Below, piece after piece: positions 15,297 through 25,708 of a DNA stretch of 29,626 nt. The notes under the pieces were generated by a model that was not told the origin of the DNA, made no database searches, and was given only the letters and a program-made list of their open reading frames with translations. The position numbers and the translations under genes were made by a program. Source of the stretch: Endomicrobium sp. (GTDB taxonomy: Bacteria; Elusimicrobiota; Endomicrobiia; Endomicrobiales; Endomicrobiaceae); assembly GCA_031264895.1 (NCBI GenBank), contig JAISDI010000242.1, positions 1 to 29,626 on the forward strand. The letters run 5' to 3'. Each line of letters begins with the position of its first letter. The first letter of the stretch is position 1.

Positions 15297-18200
15297 ATGT
15301 TACAGGAAATTAGGAAAGGTATTTATATTGGCGATACTCGGGAATTTGTTAATTCGGATACCGATAATCCCGATGAACTTTATTTTGCTTTGAAAAATAA
15401 GGATAATCCTAATGCTTTTGAAAAGCAGTTTGGATTGACCGAGCTTGACGTTAAGGTTGATGAGATTTTTAATAATCCTGTTACTACCGTCGGCAAGGGC
15501 GTTTTGGGGACGGGGTTGTCTATTATTCAGGGGATTGGACGTGAAGTTTATGGAGATTTTCTTTCGCTTGATAATCTTTTTGAAAGGGCTAAGAAGGAGC
15601 GCGATTTTTGGGAGAAGCGGCGCAAGGAAGAGTTTGAAAATAACGGCGATGGGAAAGACACGACTACGGCAACTTCAACGGCAACAACGGCCACGACGAC
15701 TACCCCGTCCACGCAAAGCGTGTCCACCCCTTCGCAGAAGGGGAATTACGACACGGCAACGGCAACGACGCAAGGAGCGGGGGCTTTTTATAATGAACCG
15801 GCTCAGCCGGTGGGCCAACACCCCCGTCCCCATGACCCAAAGTATATGAGTTTTGAGGAGAGGCGGAAGGCTCTTATTGACGCGCAGGAAAGAATGAATG
15901 AGATGGATTTTGCTAACTTTCAGGAGTTTTTGGCTATTGAGCAGGATTATCAGGATAGGCAGGCTGCTATTCGTTCTAAGTTGATGGATTTGAAAAAATC
16001 CAATGACATGTTTATTAAAAATACTGGGCTTGATAAGAGTATTAATGATAGGAGTGTTCTTTATGATATCGGCTCTGTTGGCGGTTCTATTGGCGCGTTT
16101 GTTGCTATTTCTGCTATTACTCACAATCCTTATGCCGCTTCTATTGCTATTGGGCTTTATCAGCGGCGCGTTACGTATGAGGAGATGATCGAAAGCGGAG
16201 TTTCTCCGGCGCGGGCTAACGCTGTGTCTTTGGCGGCTGGCGGGATTGAGACTGTTCTCGAAGGCGCGGGGCTTACTATTTTGTTTAAGGCCATGAAAAA
16301 TAGAGGTATGGCTAATATTATTACGCGGTATCTTACCGAAGCTTTTCAGGAAGGCGCTCAGACTGCCGGCGAAGAAGCCGTTATGCAGCTTTGGGGCGGA
16401 CGTGAAAAAGAGTTTAGAGAAACGCTTGAAGAGATCGCTTATTCGGCTTTTTTGGGATTTGTCGGCGGAGTTGCGCCTGCTACCGTCGGGAGTCTTTATT
16501 TTAACGCTCAATCGAAACATTTACAGAATACTTTTGGTTTAGAAAAAGACGCTGCCGACAGAGTTGTCGAGGCTTCTCAAAATGCAGGCGTTTCTGTCGA
16601 AATGACTGATACCGGTATTAAGATTTTAGATAATCAGGGTTCGGTTTTGGCTTTTAAAGACAGAGATCCCGCCGCCGCTCATGCCGAATTAAAAAAGGCC
16701 GCCGACGCCGCTTATAAAAAGATGACTCCGGAAAAGAGAAAGCAGATAAACGATATACGCGCTGCCGTTAAGCAGGACGCTTTGAATGAAGGACTTGCGC
16801 CGGAAGTCGCTGAATTTGCTTCACAGGCGATTGGAGCTTCCGCTACGCTTTATCATAATTTTGCCGGTATGTCGCCGGCGGAGTATTGGCAAAAACATAA
16901 ACTGAAAATTATCAATGAATTGAAACAAGTTACTTCTGAAAAGATGGCGCAAGCGGCGGCCGCAGGTTATACGCCTATTATGTCCGCCGACGATGCGCAG
17001 ACGCAAGAAATTAAAGGCGCAAAACAGATTGCGGCGACGACTGCTGTAATTAATGATTTTTTCGACGGGGAAGATTTAAACGCGGCCGGAAAAAGAAATC
17101 CGAATAAAAATTTAAAAGCTCTTACTACGGCTATGACGGAATTTCAAAATAATGTACGCGATTATGGGTTTGCTACGCAAGAGGGCGTCGACGCTTATAC
17201 ACGCGCTGTTCAGCATTTGAAAGATAACGGGTTTGAAGTTGTCGACCTTTTGGGGAAAAGCGCAAGAAACATGACTTTGGATGTCGACACAGTACATGAA
17301 GACGAAAGTTCTTTAAATAAGCCTGACAAAGACAAAGAGCCGGTAATAACAAAAGTTTATGCGCCGCAGATCAACAAGGACGGTAAGACAGTTCTGAACG
17401 CTAAAGTCGATATTACCGTTATGTCTAAACAGAAATTTGACGAGGTTAAGAAAGAAGATAAGAAAAATTATTTCCAAAAGGGTTATCACGGCGGAGCAAA
17501 AAAAGGAATAACGCAATTTTCAAATGATTTTATTGGTTCTGGCTCTGGCTCTACCTCTTTTGGATGGGGACATTATTTTACGTCTTTAAAAGAGATTGCG
17601 GAGTGGTATATGCGCGATCTGGCAGAATACGACAGTTCGGTTAAGGTTGAATATGAAGTAGCGGGAGACAAATATACAATTAAAAGTTCAAAACAGTTTG
17701 ACGATTCATTTCCTATCAGTTTTGTTGAGCATGAGTTATTCAAAAATCACGGCAATAAAATAGCAGTCAGAGAAGCAATAAGACAACATCTCAGAGACAA
17801 TTTGAACAAAGATGTATATGATGACGACACTTCAAAAGACGAGGCGGTAGAAATTGCTTACGATTTTTTAGATTCTATTACAAATATAAAGCTTGATATA
17901 AAAAGCGGCCAAGTTTATCAAGTCGAATTACCCGAAAGCGACGAGTTTTTGCAGTGGGATAAGCCTTTATCTGAGCAGAGCGATAAAGTACAAAAAGCAG
18001 TGAAGAAACTTTCCGCCGCTTTAAGAAAGATTAAAACGGAGTATCCTGAAGGCAGGCAGCAAATAAATGAAATGTTAAATAGCATTGCGCAAGATATGTC
18101 CGGAGAGAAGATTTATTTAACAATAGCCAGTATAGCTGATATTATTAATGACAGCAGCGACGAAAACACTATAGGCGATACGCAGCGTTGGGCAAGCAAA

Positions 18201-21200
18201 ACGCTTTTGAAATATGGAATTAAAGGCAATGAATATCCCGTCGGTTCTTTGAGCAACATTGAAAGTACAGGACGGAATTTTGTTGTGTTTGATCCGGAGA
18301 CTGTGGAGATTACCAAGACTTATTATCAGTCGACTGCTAAAAAAACTCAAAACTTGCAAACCCTGAAAACTAAAATATCAAATATTTTAAAAAATAAAAT
18401 CCGCGTCGGTAACCTTCGGCTTGATTATACGCCGCCGGCTTTGCAAGCGGCAGGACTTAAAAATCATCCTTTGCAAATGAATGCAACTACATTGTTGAAG
18501 GCTGCCGGCATAATTGCCGCGTCTAAGGGAAATTATCATACGGTTACCCAAGAGGACGTTGAAAGGGTTTTTGAACTTTTGCATAATCCGTTGTTTGTTT
18601 ATGAAGAAACCAGAGACGGAAGAAAAGAATATGTTGCAGTTTTAGACGCGGTTGATAAAAACGGGAAACAAGTTGTTGCTCCGATTTCACCTCCAACAAA
18701 AGAAAATGGCGGAGTTAATTTTATACCAACTTTATATGCAAGAGCGCCTATAGAAAAGCTTGCTAATAATAAAAGAATTGTCGTATTAAATGAAAAAGGC
18801 CTTACTTCATCGGTCAAGCCGCAATTGCCGACTCGGGTGAAGGAAAGCCTATCTGGTATTATAAAACAAAAAAATAAGAATGTCAAAATTGTTGAACATG
18901 AAAATATAGATTCGCAGACTTTTAACAGCGACGAAACAACCGCCAACGACGGCGGGTTTGTTAACGTGGTTACTAAGGCCAGCGTTACTTTTAACCGCGA
19001 ACAGCGGCTTATTCAGCTTTTTGAAAATCATGATAAGTCTTCTCTTGTTCATGAGCTTGGACATATTTTTTTAAGCGATATTGCCGAGTTGGCTGAAATG
19101 TCCGTTAATAATCCCGGTCTTGTCGATTCTTCTTTTCTGGATTTTAAGGCTAAAATTGATAAGTATCTTGGAGTCAAGCCCGGACAGGTTGACGAGGACG
19201 GGAAGCCTGTTGCTTATACTACGCGGCAGCATGAAAGGTTTGCGCGGGCTTTTGTTGCATACGTGCAGTCCGGACGTGCGCCTAATTCTGCTATGCGGAC
19301 TTTGTTTGAGCGGTTTCGGGGGTGGCTGCGCGATTTGAAAGACGTATTTGTAAGTACGCAAATTAAACGGCTTGCGCAAAACCCCGAAATGATTGAAGTA
19401 TTTGACATGCTGCTTGCGCCTATGGAGTTTGACGACGTTGCTTATTCCCAAGAGACTGTTTCCGAAATTGAGAAGACTTTAGACGATATTAAGAGCGGTA
19501 AAGATATTGAAATTACAGGGCAGAAACTTGAAGAGGCTCGGAATTATTTAAATCAAATTAATAAGCGGCGGCCGGCTTTGCCTAAAGAGGATTTGCTGCA
19601 TTACTTAAAAACGTTTGGCGTTAAAGAAACTTTTGCGCTTATTGATAAAGCGCGCGCTGCCGGCATTAAAATTGTTAAGCAGGGCGACAAGGGATTTGAA
19701 CGCGCTTTGGGTGAAGATAATTTGCAGAATGCTTTGATGGGTTTAGGGTTTTTGCAGACTGCAAGAGCGGACGAGGCTAATACTGCGGCTTCCGACGATT
19801 TGCAGGCTCAGAGTTTGAGTTTGCTTGAAAAGGCTTTGGACGGGCAAAAGGTTTTTGCGGCCGACGACGCGGCAAAGGTTGAGGCTGTTGAAAATTATGA
19901 CAGAGGTATTGACGCTATTACTGAAATGTTTGGCGGCGATCTGCAGGAAGCGCAGAAAGTTTTGGACGCTATTGATACGCTTGCAGATAAGAATTTTGCG
20001 GTTTTGAGTTATGACCAGCTTGAATATTGGCGGGAGATGGCAGGACGCGTTGCCGCTCAGAATGCCGCGCTTGGCAAAGGACGGTCAGTTGAAGATATTG
20101 AAAAAGAGATTGTTCAGGATAAGACGCTTTTGAAAAATAAGGCCGAGAGGCTTCAAAAGCGCGAAAGCGACCTTGCTAAGAAAGAAAAGAATTTGGCGGA
20201 AAAAGAAAAGGACGTGAACGCTAAAATCGACGTGAAAAAGGAAAAAGCGCAAATTGAAAAAGATAAAAAGTATATTGCTAAAGACAAACAATATATCGAC
20301 GAGCAGACCGGCAGGCTTGCTAAGAAAGAAAAGGATTTGAAGGCTGAGAGGAAACTTTATAAAGACATTAAAGACGCTGTTGATGAGATCGCCGACAGAA
20401 ATAAGGATTTGGGAAAGAAGATAAATAAAAAAGATATTGAAGACGCCGTTAAGACAATGAACAGGGAAAAACTGCTTGCGGCCGTTAATGACGCTTTGGC
20501 GGAAATTGAAAAAGAGTTTGCTCAGACGCCGGAATATTTAGACCAAAAAACGAAACATGAAAATCCCGCTAAAATTATTCTTGAAAAAAAAGAGGCTTTG
20601 CTAAAGACGGCTAAAAAGCGTATTGCCGATAAAACCGACGCGACCGGTTTTAGAGCGGCTTTACGTTCCGCCCTTTCCGGTATACCGCATTTTAGCAATA
20701 CAAAAAGATTTTTGGAAATTAATAAGCAGACAAAAGTAATGACGGCTAAAGAGGAAGTTTTGCATGACTGGCAAAATATTTCAAGCTGGCAGGAGCTTGT
20801 CGATAATCTGGACAAAATTTTTAACACCGTTCAACATTATTCCGAGCAGAATTTTCAGAAATTTATGTTTGCCGAAATTTTTAAAGAGATTTCTAAAAAT
20901 GTTTGGGTTAAGCGCGGGAAACAAAAAATCGGACGGTATGGCGACGTTTCAGTCGAGGGTATGAGCGCAAACGAGTTTTTTAAAATTCTGCGCGATATTT
21001 GGGAAGCCGATCCTAAAGAGCTTGCAAACGAAGTTGAGATGGAACAACGGGAAATTGATAAAGACCTTGCCGGCGGGTTTGACTTTTTGCAGCGTATAGA
21101 GAATAGGCTGAAGTGGATCAAAGTTGCAACGTCCGCCGAACTTGCAGCCAAAGGCAGCAGGTATCTTGAAGATTTGTATGCCGATATTATGAAAATAAGG

Positions 21201-23897
21201 CAGGCCGCAAACGAAGGTAAAAGTTTAAAAGATTTGACCGAAAAAATAGACCTGTTTACCCTGATTGACGAGCTTTCTAAGGCTGCAAGAAGCAATATCA
21301 ATAAAAACGGTATTAATCCAGCTATGCGTTTCTTTTTGCGTTTTAGCGGGAATTGGGATAGTTATATTAACGCATTGTTTGGAAAAAAATATGTAAATCA
21401 GTTTTCCATGTTAATTGACGAACAAAATGCGGATACGCAAAGTTATATCGATAAAAATAAAATCGCAGACGCCGCAGCTCGTATTTATGGAATTTCAAGA
21501 GACCAATTTACCGATTTGTACAGGCAGATGTTAAACGATGCCGAGATTTATAACGATTATAAGGCAAGCAGAAATAAAGAGCCGCGCGGCGTCAGTATCA
21601 ATAAAGCCGAAATAATTACTATGTATATTTGGTATAAAAACGATTTGGGAAAAAAGAGACTTTTGCAGCAGTTTGAGCCGCCTGTTTATGATGAGGACGG
21701 CAATCAGACTATCCCTGCAACTTCTTACAATATCGACGCTATGTTTAATAAATTGACGGATAAAGACAAACAGTTTGCCGACTTTTTGCAAAAGAGCGCA
21801 CAGCAGTATTATGAAAGCGTTAATGAAGTTTTTTACAGGCTTTACGGGTTGGATTTAAAGCAAGAAGATTTTTATTATCCGTTTAAAACTTATAGCGGTG
21901 AAAAGGCCGGCGACCTTGAAGCTTTGCAAAGCGCTTATTCCAACGGTTCTCACCCTTCGCAGACTAAAGAAAGAATTCAGAGCGCATTTGTCAGAATGAA
22001 GCCCGAAGGAAATGACGCGCTGAAAGTTTTGTTTAATCACGTGAATACTTCCAACAAATATATTTTTACGCAGGAAAAACTTCTTAAACTCAGAAAGATA
22101 TTTAAAAATGCTGAAATTGAGAACGCTATTACTATGGCCGGCGTGGAAATTAAAAAGATTGGCGGCGCGTCGGTTGTCAACGGAATTATTGAAAAGATTA
22201 AAAGTTTGCTGCCGGTCGAACTTGCAGGTAAAATAAAAACCCGCGACCAAGCAATAACAGAACTGAAAAAAATTGCCGGTAAAGAAATTATCAATAAGGA
22301 AACCGGACAGAAAGCTCAGGTAAATACCGAGCAAAGAGATAAGCTTGTAAGCGATGCCGCTATAAAGAAGAGCGTCGATAACGGTTTTACAAAAGAACAG
22401 CATTTGGAAGCTGCAAGCAAAATAGACAAACTCTTTGAAAATGCCGTTCTGCTTAAAGAAGGAGAAGATAAGGAAGGCGATAAAAATATTAAATCTATTA
22501 AGCGGTTTGTTGCGCCGGTAAAGTTTGGCGGCGATACGGATTATTCTTATATGCTTGTAAAAGAAAGCGTTGAACACGGCAATAGAATATACACGCTGGA
22601 ACTTGTAAATAAAAAAGGACTTGAAAGCATAGTGGGCAAACTGCAAGAGCTTACCCGCCTTTCAAGTCCTGAAAATAATATATCTCAAAAAAATAAAGTT
22701 GTCAAGACGGGCGCAACTTTTGGGAAAGACGTTTATAACGGGTTTATCAATATTCTTGATAAAAGTTCTATCGCAACCCATAGAGCAAAACTGCTTATTG
22801 AAAATAACGTATTGCATAAGATAGTAAATAATTTCCTTAAAACTGCCGTCGCGGTTAAACCTATTATCGCTATAAAACAGATGGCCGCTTTTATTAATTA
22901 CAGCGAAGGCATACCGAAAACGGATTTTATTTCCGGTGTGACGGATTTTTTTGCCGATTGGAAAAAAGCGGCGGATTTTATGATGCAGGACGAATATATT
23001 CAGGCGCGTTTTGCCGGCGGACTTGTTAACGAAACGCTTAAACGCGCTATGCAAAGTCAAGTGTTTAGCCGCTTTAGCAAGTGGAGCGATATGTTAACGT
23101 TTAACGTTCGTTTCGGCGATAAAGTTTCCGTGTTGGTCGGCGGGTATGCCCGCGTTAAATATTTGATGGCTCACGGGAAAACTAAAGAAGAGGCGTTTAC
23201 CGACTTTAGATTGCAGACTATGCGCACGCAGCAGGCAAGCGTTGAAAGTTCTTTGTCTATGATGCAGTCAAGCGATAATGCGCTTGCTAAGCTTGTTTTG
23301 GCTTTTAGAAATACGCCTAACCAGTATGCAAGAAAAATTGCCGATGCTTATATTCAGTTTAGACGAGGCGAAATTACGCTTGAACAGTTTGGTGAAATTG
23401 TTTTTATGTACGCTATTGCCAACCCTATGATTTATGCGGCTTTGACTTACGGAATTACCGGATTTTTTGACGATGACGACGAAGACGACGACGTAAGAAA
23501 TATATTTTTGTCGCCGTTGACCGTTACCGCCGGATTTTTTCCGATTATCGACGACGCGCTTTTGACTTTATCAAACGCTTTAATATCCGGAAAAATTAAA
23601 GCTTTTGATAAAGGAGAGATTTTGGGCGCGGCGGATTTTTGGGATTGGTTGGGAAAAGGCGTTAAAGCCGTTAATGATAACGATAAAATGAATTTTTATG
23701 ATTGGTTGAAATTTATTGATTTTCCGCCGAAGGTTGCTATTGGCGTGCCGGTTGAGACTGTTGTTACTATGTTTTCCGGAGTTTACGACGCTTATAAAGG
23801 CGAAGAATTTAAGGGAGCTTTGAAGACGCTGGGGTATACGAATTATCGGGCCGGAATGATTGCTAATGGAAGATATATTAAAGATAATAAGAAATGA
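15297..23897 (+). CDS. Giant polyvalent ejected protein with ADP-ribosyltransferase-like, MuF-C-like and zincin domains
   Basis: A 2866-residue protein, the largest gene here, starting after AAGGA. Layout: N-terminal segment; repeat-derived Thr/Ser/Pro linker (about 121-181); hydrophobic helical region (258-400); ADP-ribosyltransferase-like domain (about 725-1005) with GYHGG at 729-733, FGWGHYF at 755-761 and a closing NFVVFDPETVEI from 994; MuF-C-like domain (about 1030-1170); zincin-type metallopeptidase HELGH at 1252-1256 with a possible third ligand Glu1313; Lys/Glu coiled coil (about 1596-1700); long helical region; and a C-terminal part (about 2500-2866) with FRNTPNQYARK, hydrophobic stretches and an acidic run near 2725. 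This combination fits the phage polyvalent proteins described by Iyer, Burroughs and Aravind. Position after two ejection proteins suggests delivery with the DNA, in the role of T7 gp16. Substrates are unknown. Domain calls are from motifs only. Confidence 0.8.
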   Translation: MLQEIRKGIYIGDTREFVNSDTDNPDELYFALKNKDNPNAFEKQFGLTELDVKVDEIFNNPVTTVGKGVLGTGLSIIQGIGREVYGDFLSLDNLFERAKKERDFWEKRRKEEFENNGDGKDTTTATSTATTATTTTPSTQSVSTPSQKGNYDTATATTQGAGAFYNEPAQPVGQHPRPHDPKYMSFEERRKALIDAQERMNEMDFANFQEFLAIEQDYQDRQAAIRSKLMDLKKSNDMFIKNTGLDKSINDRSVLYDIGSVGGSIGAFVAISAITHNPYAASIAIGLYQRRVTYEEMIESGVSPARANAVSLAAGGIETVLEGAGLTILFKAMKNRGMANIITRYLTEAFQEGAQTAGEEAVMQLWGGREKEFRETLEEIAYSAFLGFVGGVAPATVGSLYFNAQSKHLQNTFGLEKDAADRVVEASQNAGVSVEMTDTGIKILDNQGSVLAFKDRDPAAAHAELKKAADAAYKKMTPEKRKQINDIRAAVKQDALNEGLAPEVAEFASQAIGASATLYHNFAGMSPAEYWQKHKLKIINELKQVTSEKMAQAAAAGYTPIMSADDAQTQEIKGAKQIAATTAVINDFFDGEDLNAAGKRNPNKNLKALTTAMTEFQNNVRDYGFATQEGVDAYTRAVQHLKDNGFEVVDLLGKSARNMTLDVDTVHEDESSLNKPDKDKEPVITKVYAPQINKDGKTVLNAKVDITVMSKQKFDEVKKEDKKNYFQKGYHGGAKKGITQFSNDFIGSGSGSTSFGWGHYFTSLKEIAEWYMRDLAEYDSSVKVEYEVAGDKYTIKSSKQFDDSFPISFVEHELFKNHGNKIAVREAIRQHLRDNLNKDVYDDDTSKDEAVEIAYDFLDSITNIKLDIKSGQVYQVELPESDEFLQWDKPLSEQSDKVQKAVKKLSAALRKIKTEYPEGRQQINEMLNSIAQDMSGEKIYLTIASIADIINDSSDENTIGDTQRWASKTLLKYGIKGNEYPVGSLSNIESTGRNFVVFDPETVEITKTYYQSTAKKTQNLQTLKTKISNILKNKIRVGNLRLDYTPPALQAAGLKNHPLQMNATTLLKAAGIIAASKGNYHTVTQEDVERVFELLHNPLFVYEETRDGRKEYVAVLDAVDKNGKQVVAPISPPTKENGGVNFIPTLYARAPIEKLANNKRIVVLNEKGLTSSVKPQLPTRVKESLSGIIKQKNKNVKIVEHENIDSQTFNSDETTANDGGFVNVVTKASVTFNREQRLIQLFENHDKSSLVHELGHIFLSDIAELAEMSVNNPGLVDSSFLDFKAKIDKYLGVKPGQVDEDGKPVAYTTRQHERFARAFVAYVQSGRAPNSAMRTLFERFRGWLRDLKDVFVSTQIKRLAQNPEMIEVFDMLLAPMEFDDVAYSQETVSEIEKTLDDIKSGKDIEITGQKLEEARNYLNQINKRRPALPKEDLLHYLKTFGVKETFALIDKARAAGIKIVKQGDKGFERALGEDNLQNALMGLGFLQTARADEANTAASDDLQAQSLSLLEKALDGQKVFAADDAAKVEAVENYDRGIDAITEMFGGDLQEAQKVLDAIDTLADKNFAVLSYDQLEYWREMAGRVAAQNAALGKGRSVEDIEKEIVQDKTLLKNKAERLQKRESDLAKKEKNLAEKEKDVNAKIDVKKEKAQIEKDKKYIAKDKQYIDEQTGRLAKKEKDLKAERKLYKDIKDAVDEIADRNKDLGKKINKKDIEDAVKTMNREKLLAAVNDALAEIEKEFAQTPEYLDQKTKHENPAKIILEKKEALLKTAKKRIADKTDATGFRAALRSALSGIPHFSNTKRFLEINKQTKVMTAKEEVLHDWQNISSWQELVDNLDKIFNTVQHYSEQNFQKFMFAEIFKEISKNVWVKRGKQKIGRYGDVSVEGMSANEFFKILRDIWEADPKELANEVEMEQREIDKDLAGGFDFLQRIENRLKWIKVATSAELAAKGSRYLEDLYADIMKIRQAANEGKSLKDLTEKIDLFTLIDELSKAARSNINKNGINPAMRFFLRFSGNWDSYINALFGKKYVNQFSMLIDEQNADTQSYIDKNKIADAAARIYGISRDQFTDLYRQMLNDAEIYNDYKASRNKEPRGVSINKAEIITMYIWYKNDLGKKRLLQQFEPPVYDEDGNQTIPATSYNIDAMFNKLTDKDKQFADFLQKSAQQYYESVNEVFYRLYGLDLKQEDFYYPFKTYSGEKAGDLEALQSAYSNGSHPSQTKERIQSAFVRMKPEGNDALKVLFNHVNTSNKYIFTQEKLLKLRKIFKNAEIENAITMAGVEIKKIGGASVVNGIIEKIKSLLPVELAGKIKTRDQAITELKKIAGKEIINKETGQKAQVNTEQRDKLVSDAAIKKSVDNGFTKEQHLEAASKIDKLFENAVLLKEGEDKEGDKNIKSIKRFVAPVKFGGDTDYSYMLVKESVEHGNRIYTLELVNKKGLESIVGKLQELTRLSSPENNISQKNKVVKTGATFGKDVYNGFINILDKSSIATHRAKLLIENNVLHKIVNNFLKTAVAVKPIIAIKQMAAFINYSEGIPKTDFISGVTDFFADWKKAADFMMQDEYIQARFAGGLVNETLKRAMQSQVFSRFSKWSDMLTFNVRFGDKVSVLVGGYARVKYLMAHGKTKEEAFTDFRLQTMRTQQASVESSLSMMQSSDNALAKLVLAFRNTPNQYARKIADAYIQFRRGEITLEQFGEIVFMYAIANPMIYAALTYGITGFFDDDDEDDDVRNIFLSPLTVTAGFFPIIDDALLTLSNALISGKIKAFDKGEILGAADFWDWLGKGVKAVNDNDKMNFYDWLKFIDFPPKVAIGVPVETVVTMFSGVYDAYKGEEFKGALKTLGYTNYRAGMIANGRYIKDNKK
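15657..15840 (+). repeat. Composite palindromic repeat block inserted in frame in the giant gene
   Basis: About 185 bases of spacer-type repeat lie inside the coding sequence without breaking it. Modules in order: ACGGCAACG runs (15657-15700), a CACGC-AAA-GCGTG hairpin, a CCCCTTC-GCA-GAAGGGG hairpin, a second ACGGCAACG run, TATAAT (15789-15794), CCGGCT-C-AGCCGG (15798-15810), and the 24-base C-rich sequence (15816-15839) identical to 13213-13236. It encodes a Thr/Ser/Pro/Gln-rich linker, unlike the charged helical protein on either side. Confidence 0.8.
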
Positions 23898-23916
23898 TTT
23901 TTAATAGGAGATTTTT

Positions 23917-25707
23917 ATGATTTATAAGGATTATGCCAGAAATGATTATATTGCCGACGGGGTTAATCGGGTTTGGAATTTTGATTTTGACGTTTGGAAG
24001 GGCGCGGCTGAAGGACAGATAGAATTGTTTGTTAAGGATTCTTACGGAGCTGTTGTTAAGATCTCTTCCGGGCTTAGTATTTCTATGCAGAATAAAAACG
24101 TTACTTATCCCGTAAGCCAGCAGACGCCGCCGGTTGCCGCCGGGATGACTGTTATTGTTGCGCGGTATTTGCCGGTTGTGCAGAATTCTACTTTTACCAC
24201 GCAGGGAGCTTATACGCCTAAGATGGTTGAGGCTGCCGTTGATTATGAGATGATGATCAGTCAGCAGATTGACGACCATATTGACGATTTGTTGCGGGGG
24301 TTTGATAGTTTGGGGGTTGACGTTGTTAAGATTAAGCGGGAGACTGAGGCGGCGCGGGATGGGGCTTTGGCTGCTAAGGGCGACGCTGAAACTGCTCGTG
24401 ATATTGCGATTAATGCTCAAAACGGCGCAAATATTGAGGCAGGGAAGGCATTGCAGGCTAGGCTTGACGCACAGGGGTTTTCTGTCGACGCTCGCAATTA
24501 TAGAGATGAGATTTTTGGGTATCTTGATTGTATGGATATGGGAAACTATAGCGGGCTTCTGGGGAGTTTGGTCAATTATGGAAGGTATAGAGGTTTTTCT
24601 TCCATTAATGTGCATCCGGCTGATTATCCTGCGTATGAATTATCAGAGGATACATACTGGGAACTTGAAGTATTGCCTTATTATAACACTAAACCTGCTA
24701 CGGATACTGAAAAAGGGAATATGATACAAAGGCTGACCGTTTTTACGGGCGGCACGTCTATTGGATGGGTACTGGGCGTATATACCAGAAGTTACGAACA
24801 TGAATATAATACTGCGAATTATTATTTTTCTTCTTGGGAAAAAGCCGTTACGCCGGATGATATTAACTACGCTTTAAATCCGGTCTGGACGGAATTTAAT
24901 AATATATATCGAGAAATCGCCGCATTAAAAGGACTGGGCGGGTATTTGACGGCTTATGATTTTGGCTCGGCTGCGCCTACGCAGCAGCAGCTGACTGATT
25001 ATGCGCTTGCTCAGATCGGCATTACAGATCCTACGCAGATTTTTAACGGGACGCGTGTGAAAAATCTGTTTGATGATCATTTGTGGATTTTGACAAATAC
25101 GCCGGCAACGAATCCCCCTGTGTTTGATTGGGCGGACGACGGGCATGATACTATTGATGTAACGCAGTTTGTTTTACGGCAATCTGAGACGACGCAGATT
25201 ATTGATTCCGACGTTGCTTTGGCAAAAGGTAAAAAACTTTTAGGGACGAAGGCTAGCGGGGCTGAGGCTATTATTGCCGAGTATGCTATTTATAATGAGG
25301 GCGACGCAGACCAGATTGAACAGGTGGAGATTGGTTCTGAAACTGAGCATTTGAATTTGAATACTTCAGACAATATTACTTACGATACGCCCGACGGAAA
25401 AAATAATATTTTTGCAAGGAAGATCGTTATTGATACGGCTTCGACGTCGCCGGAAATTTCTTTGTCGGCGGGCGTAACTTACGTGTTTACGCAGGCCTTG
25501 ACGGAATTGACTATTGACGCGGCGGCAGATTCTGATAATGAAATAAAAATATATTTTACGGCCGGAGACGGGTTTTCTTTGATTTTGCCGGCGGGGTTTG
25601 ATTTTGACGTAAGTTCTCTTGTCGACCAGATGCCGCAGTTTGACGAGGGAAGAAAGTATATGGTTTCTGTAGATAATGGCATTTTTGCGTTTTCGGAGAG
25701 GGCTTAA
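23917..25707 (+). CDS. Tail fibre protein with T7 gp17-like N-terminus
   Basis: A 596-residue tail fibre. The first 125 or so residues (YKDYARNDYIADGVNRVWNFDFDVWK...) match the virion-attaching domain of T7 gp17-type fibres, including the TADGV...F.FDF pattern and the PVSQQTPPV..G.TVIVARYLPV strand. A helical, Ala/Glu/Asp-rich stretch (about 125-200) is probably a trimeric coiled-coil shaft. Residues about 341-408 hold the module GGYLTAYDFGSAAPTQQQLTDYALAQIG...NGTRVKNLFDDHLWILTNTPATNPPVFDWADDG, a cassette seen in many unrelated phage fibres. The C-terminal 120 residues are beta-rich and are the likely receptor tip. The gene begins 19 bases after the giant gene with AATAGGAGAT as ribosome site. 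The module structure suggests exchange between phages. Confidence 0.85.
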   Translation: MIYKDYARNDYIADGVNRVWNFDFDVWKGAAEGQIELFVKDSYGAVVKISSGLSISMQNKNVTYPVSQQTPPVAAGMTVIVARYLPVVQNSTFTTQGAYTPKMVEAAVDYEMMISQQIDDHIDDLLRGFDSLGVDVVKIKRETEAARDGALAAKGDAETARDIAINAQNGANIEAGKALQARLDAQGFSVDARNYRDEIFGYLDCMDMGNYSGLLGSLVNYGRYRGFSSINVHPADYPAYELSEDTYWELEVLPYYNTKPATDTEKGNMIQRLTVFTGGTSIGWVLGVYTRSYEHEYNTANYYFSSWEKAVTPDDINYALNPVWTEFNNIYREIAALKGLGGYLTAYDFGSAAPTQQQLTDYALAQIGITDPTQIFNGTRVKNLFDDHLWILTNTPATNPPVFDWADDGHDTIDVTQFVLRQSETTQIIDSDVALAKGKKLLGTKASGAEAIIAEYAIYNEGDADQIEQVEIGSETEHLNLNTSDNITYDTPDGKNNIFARKIVIDTASTSPEISLSAGVTYVFTQALTELTIDAAADSDNEIKIYFTAGDGFSLILPAGFDFDVSSLVDQMPQFDEGRKYMVSVDNGIFAFSERA

Positions 25708-25708
25708 T

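Noticed and set aside
21855..22646. 263-codon open frame on the minus strand
   Set aside because: It is antisense to the giant gene, Phe/Ile/Lys-rich, without a ribosome site; codon bias of the + strand gene produces it.
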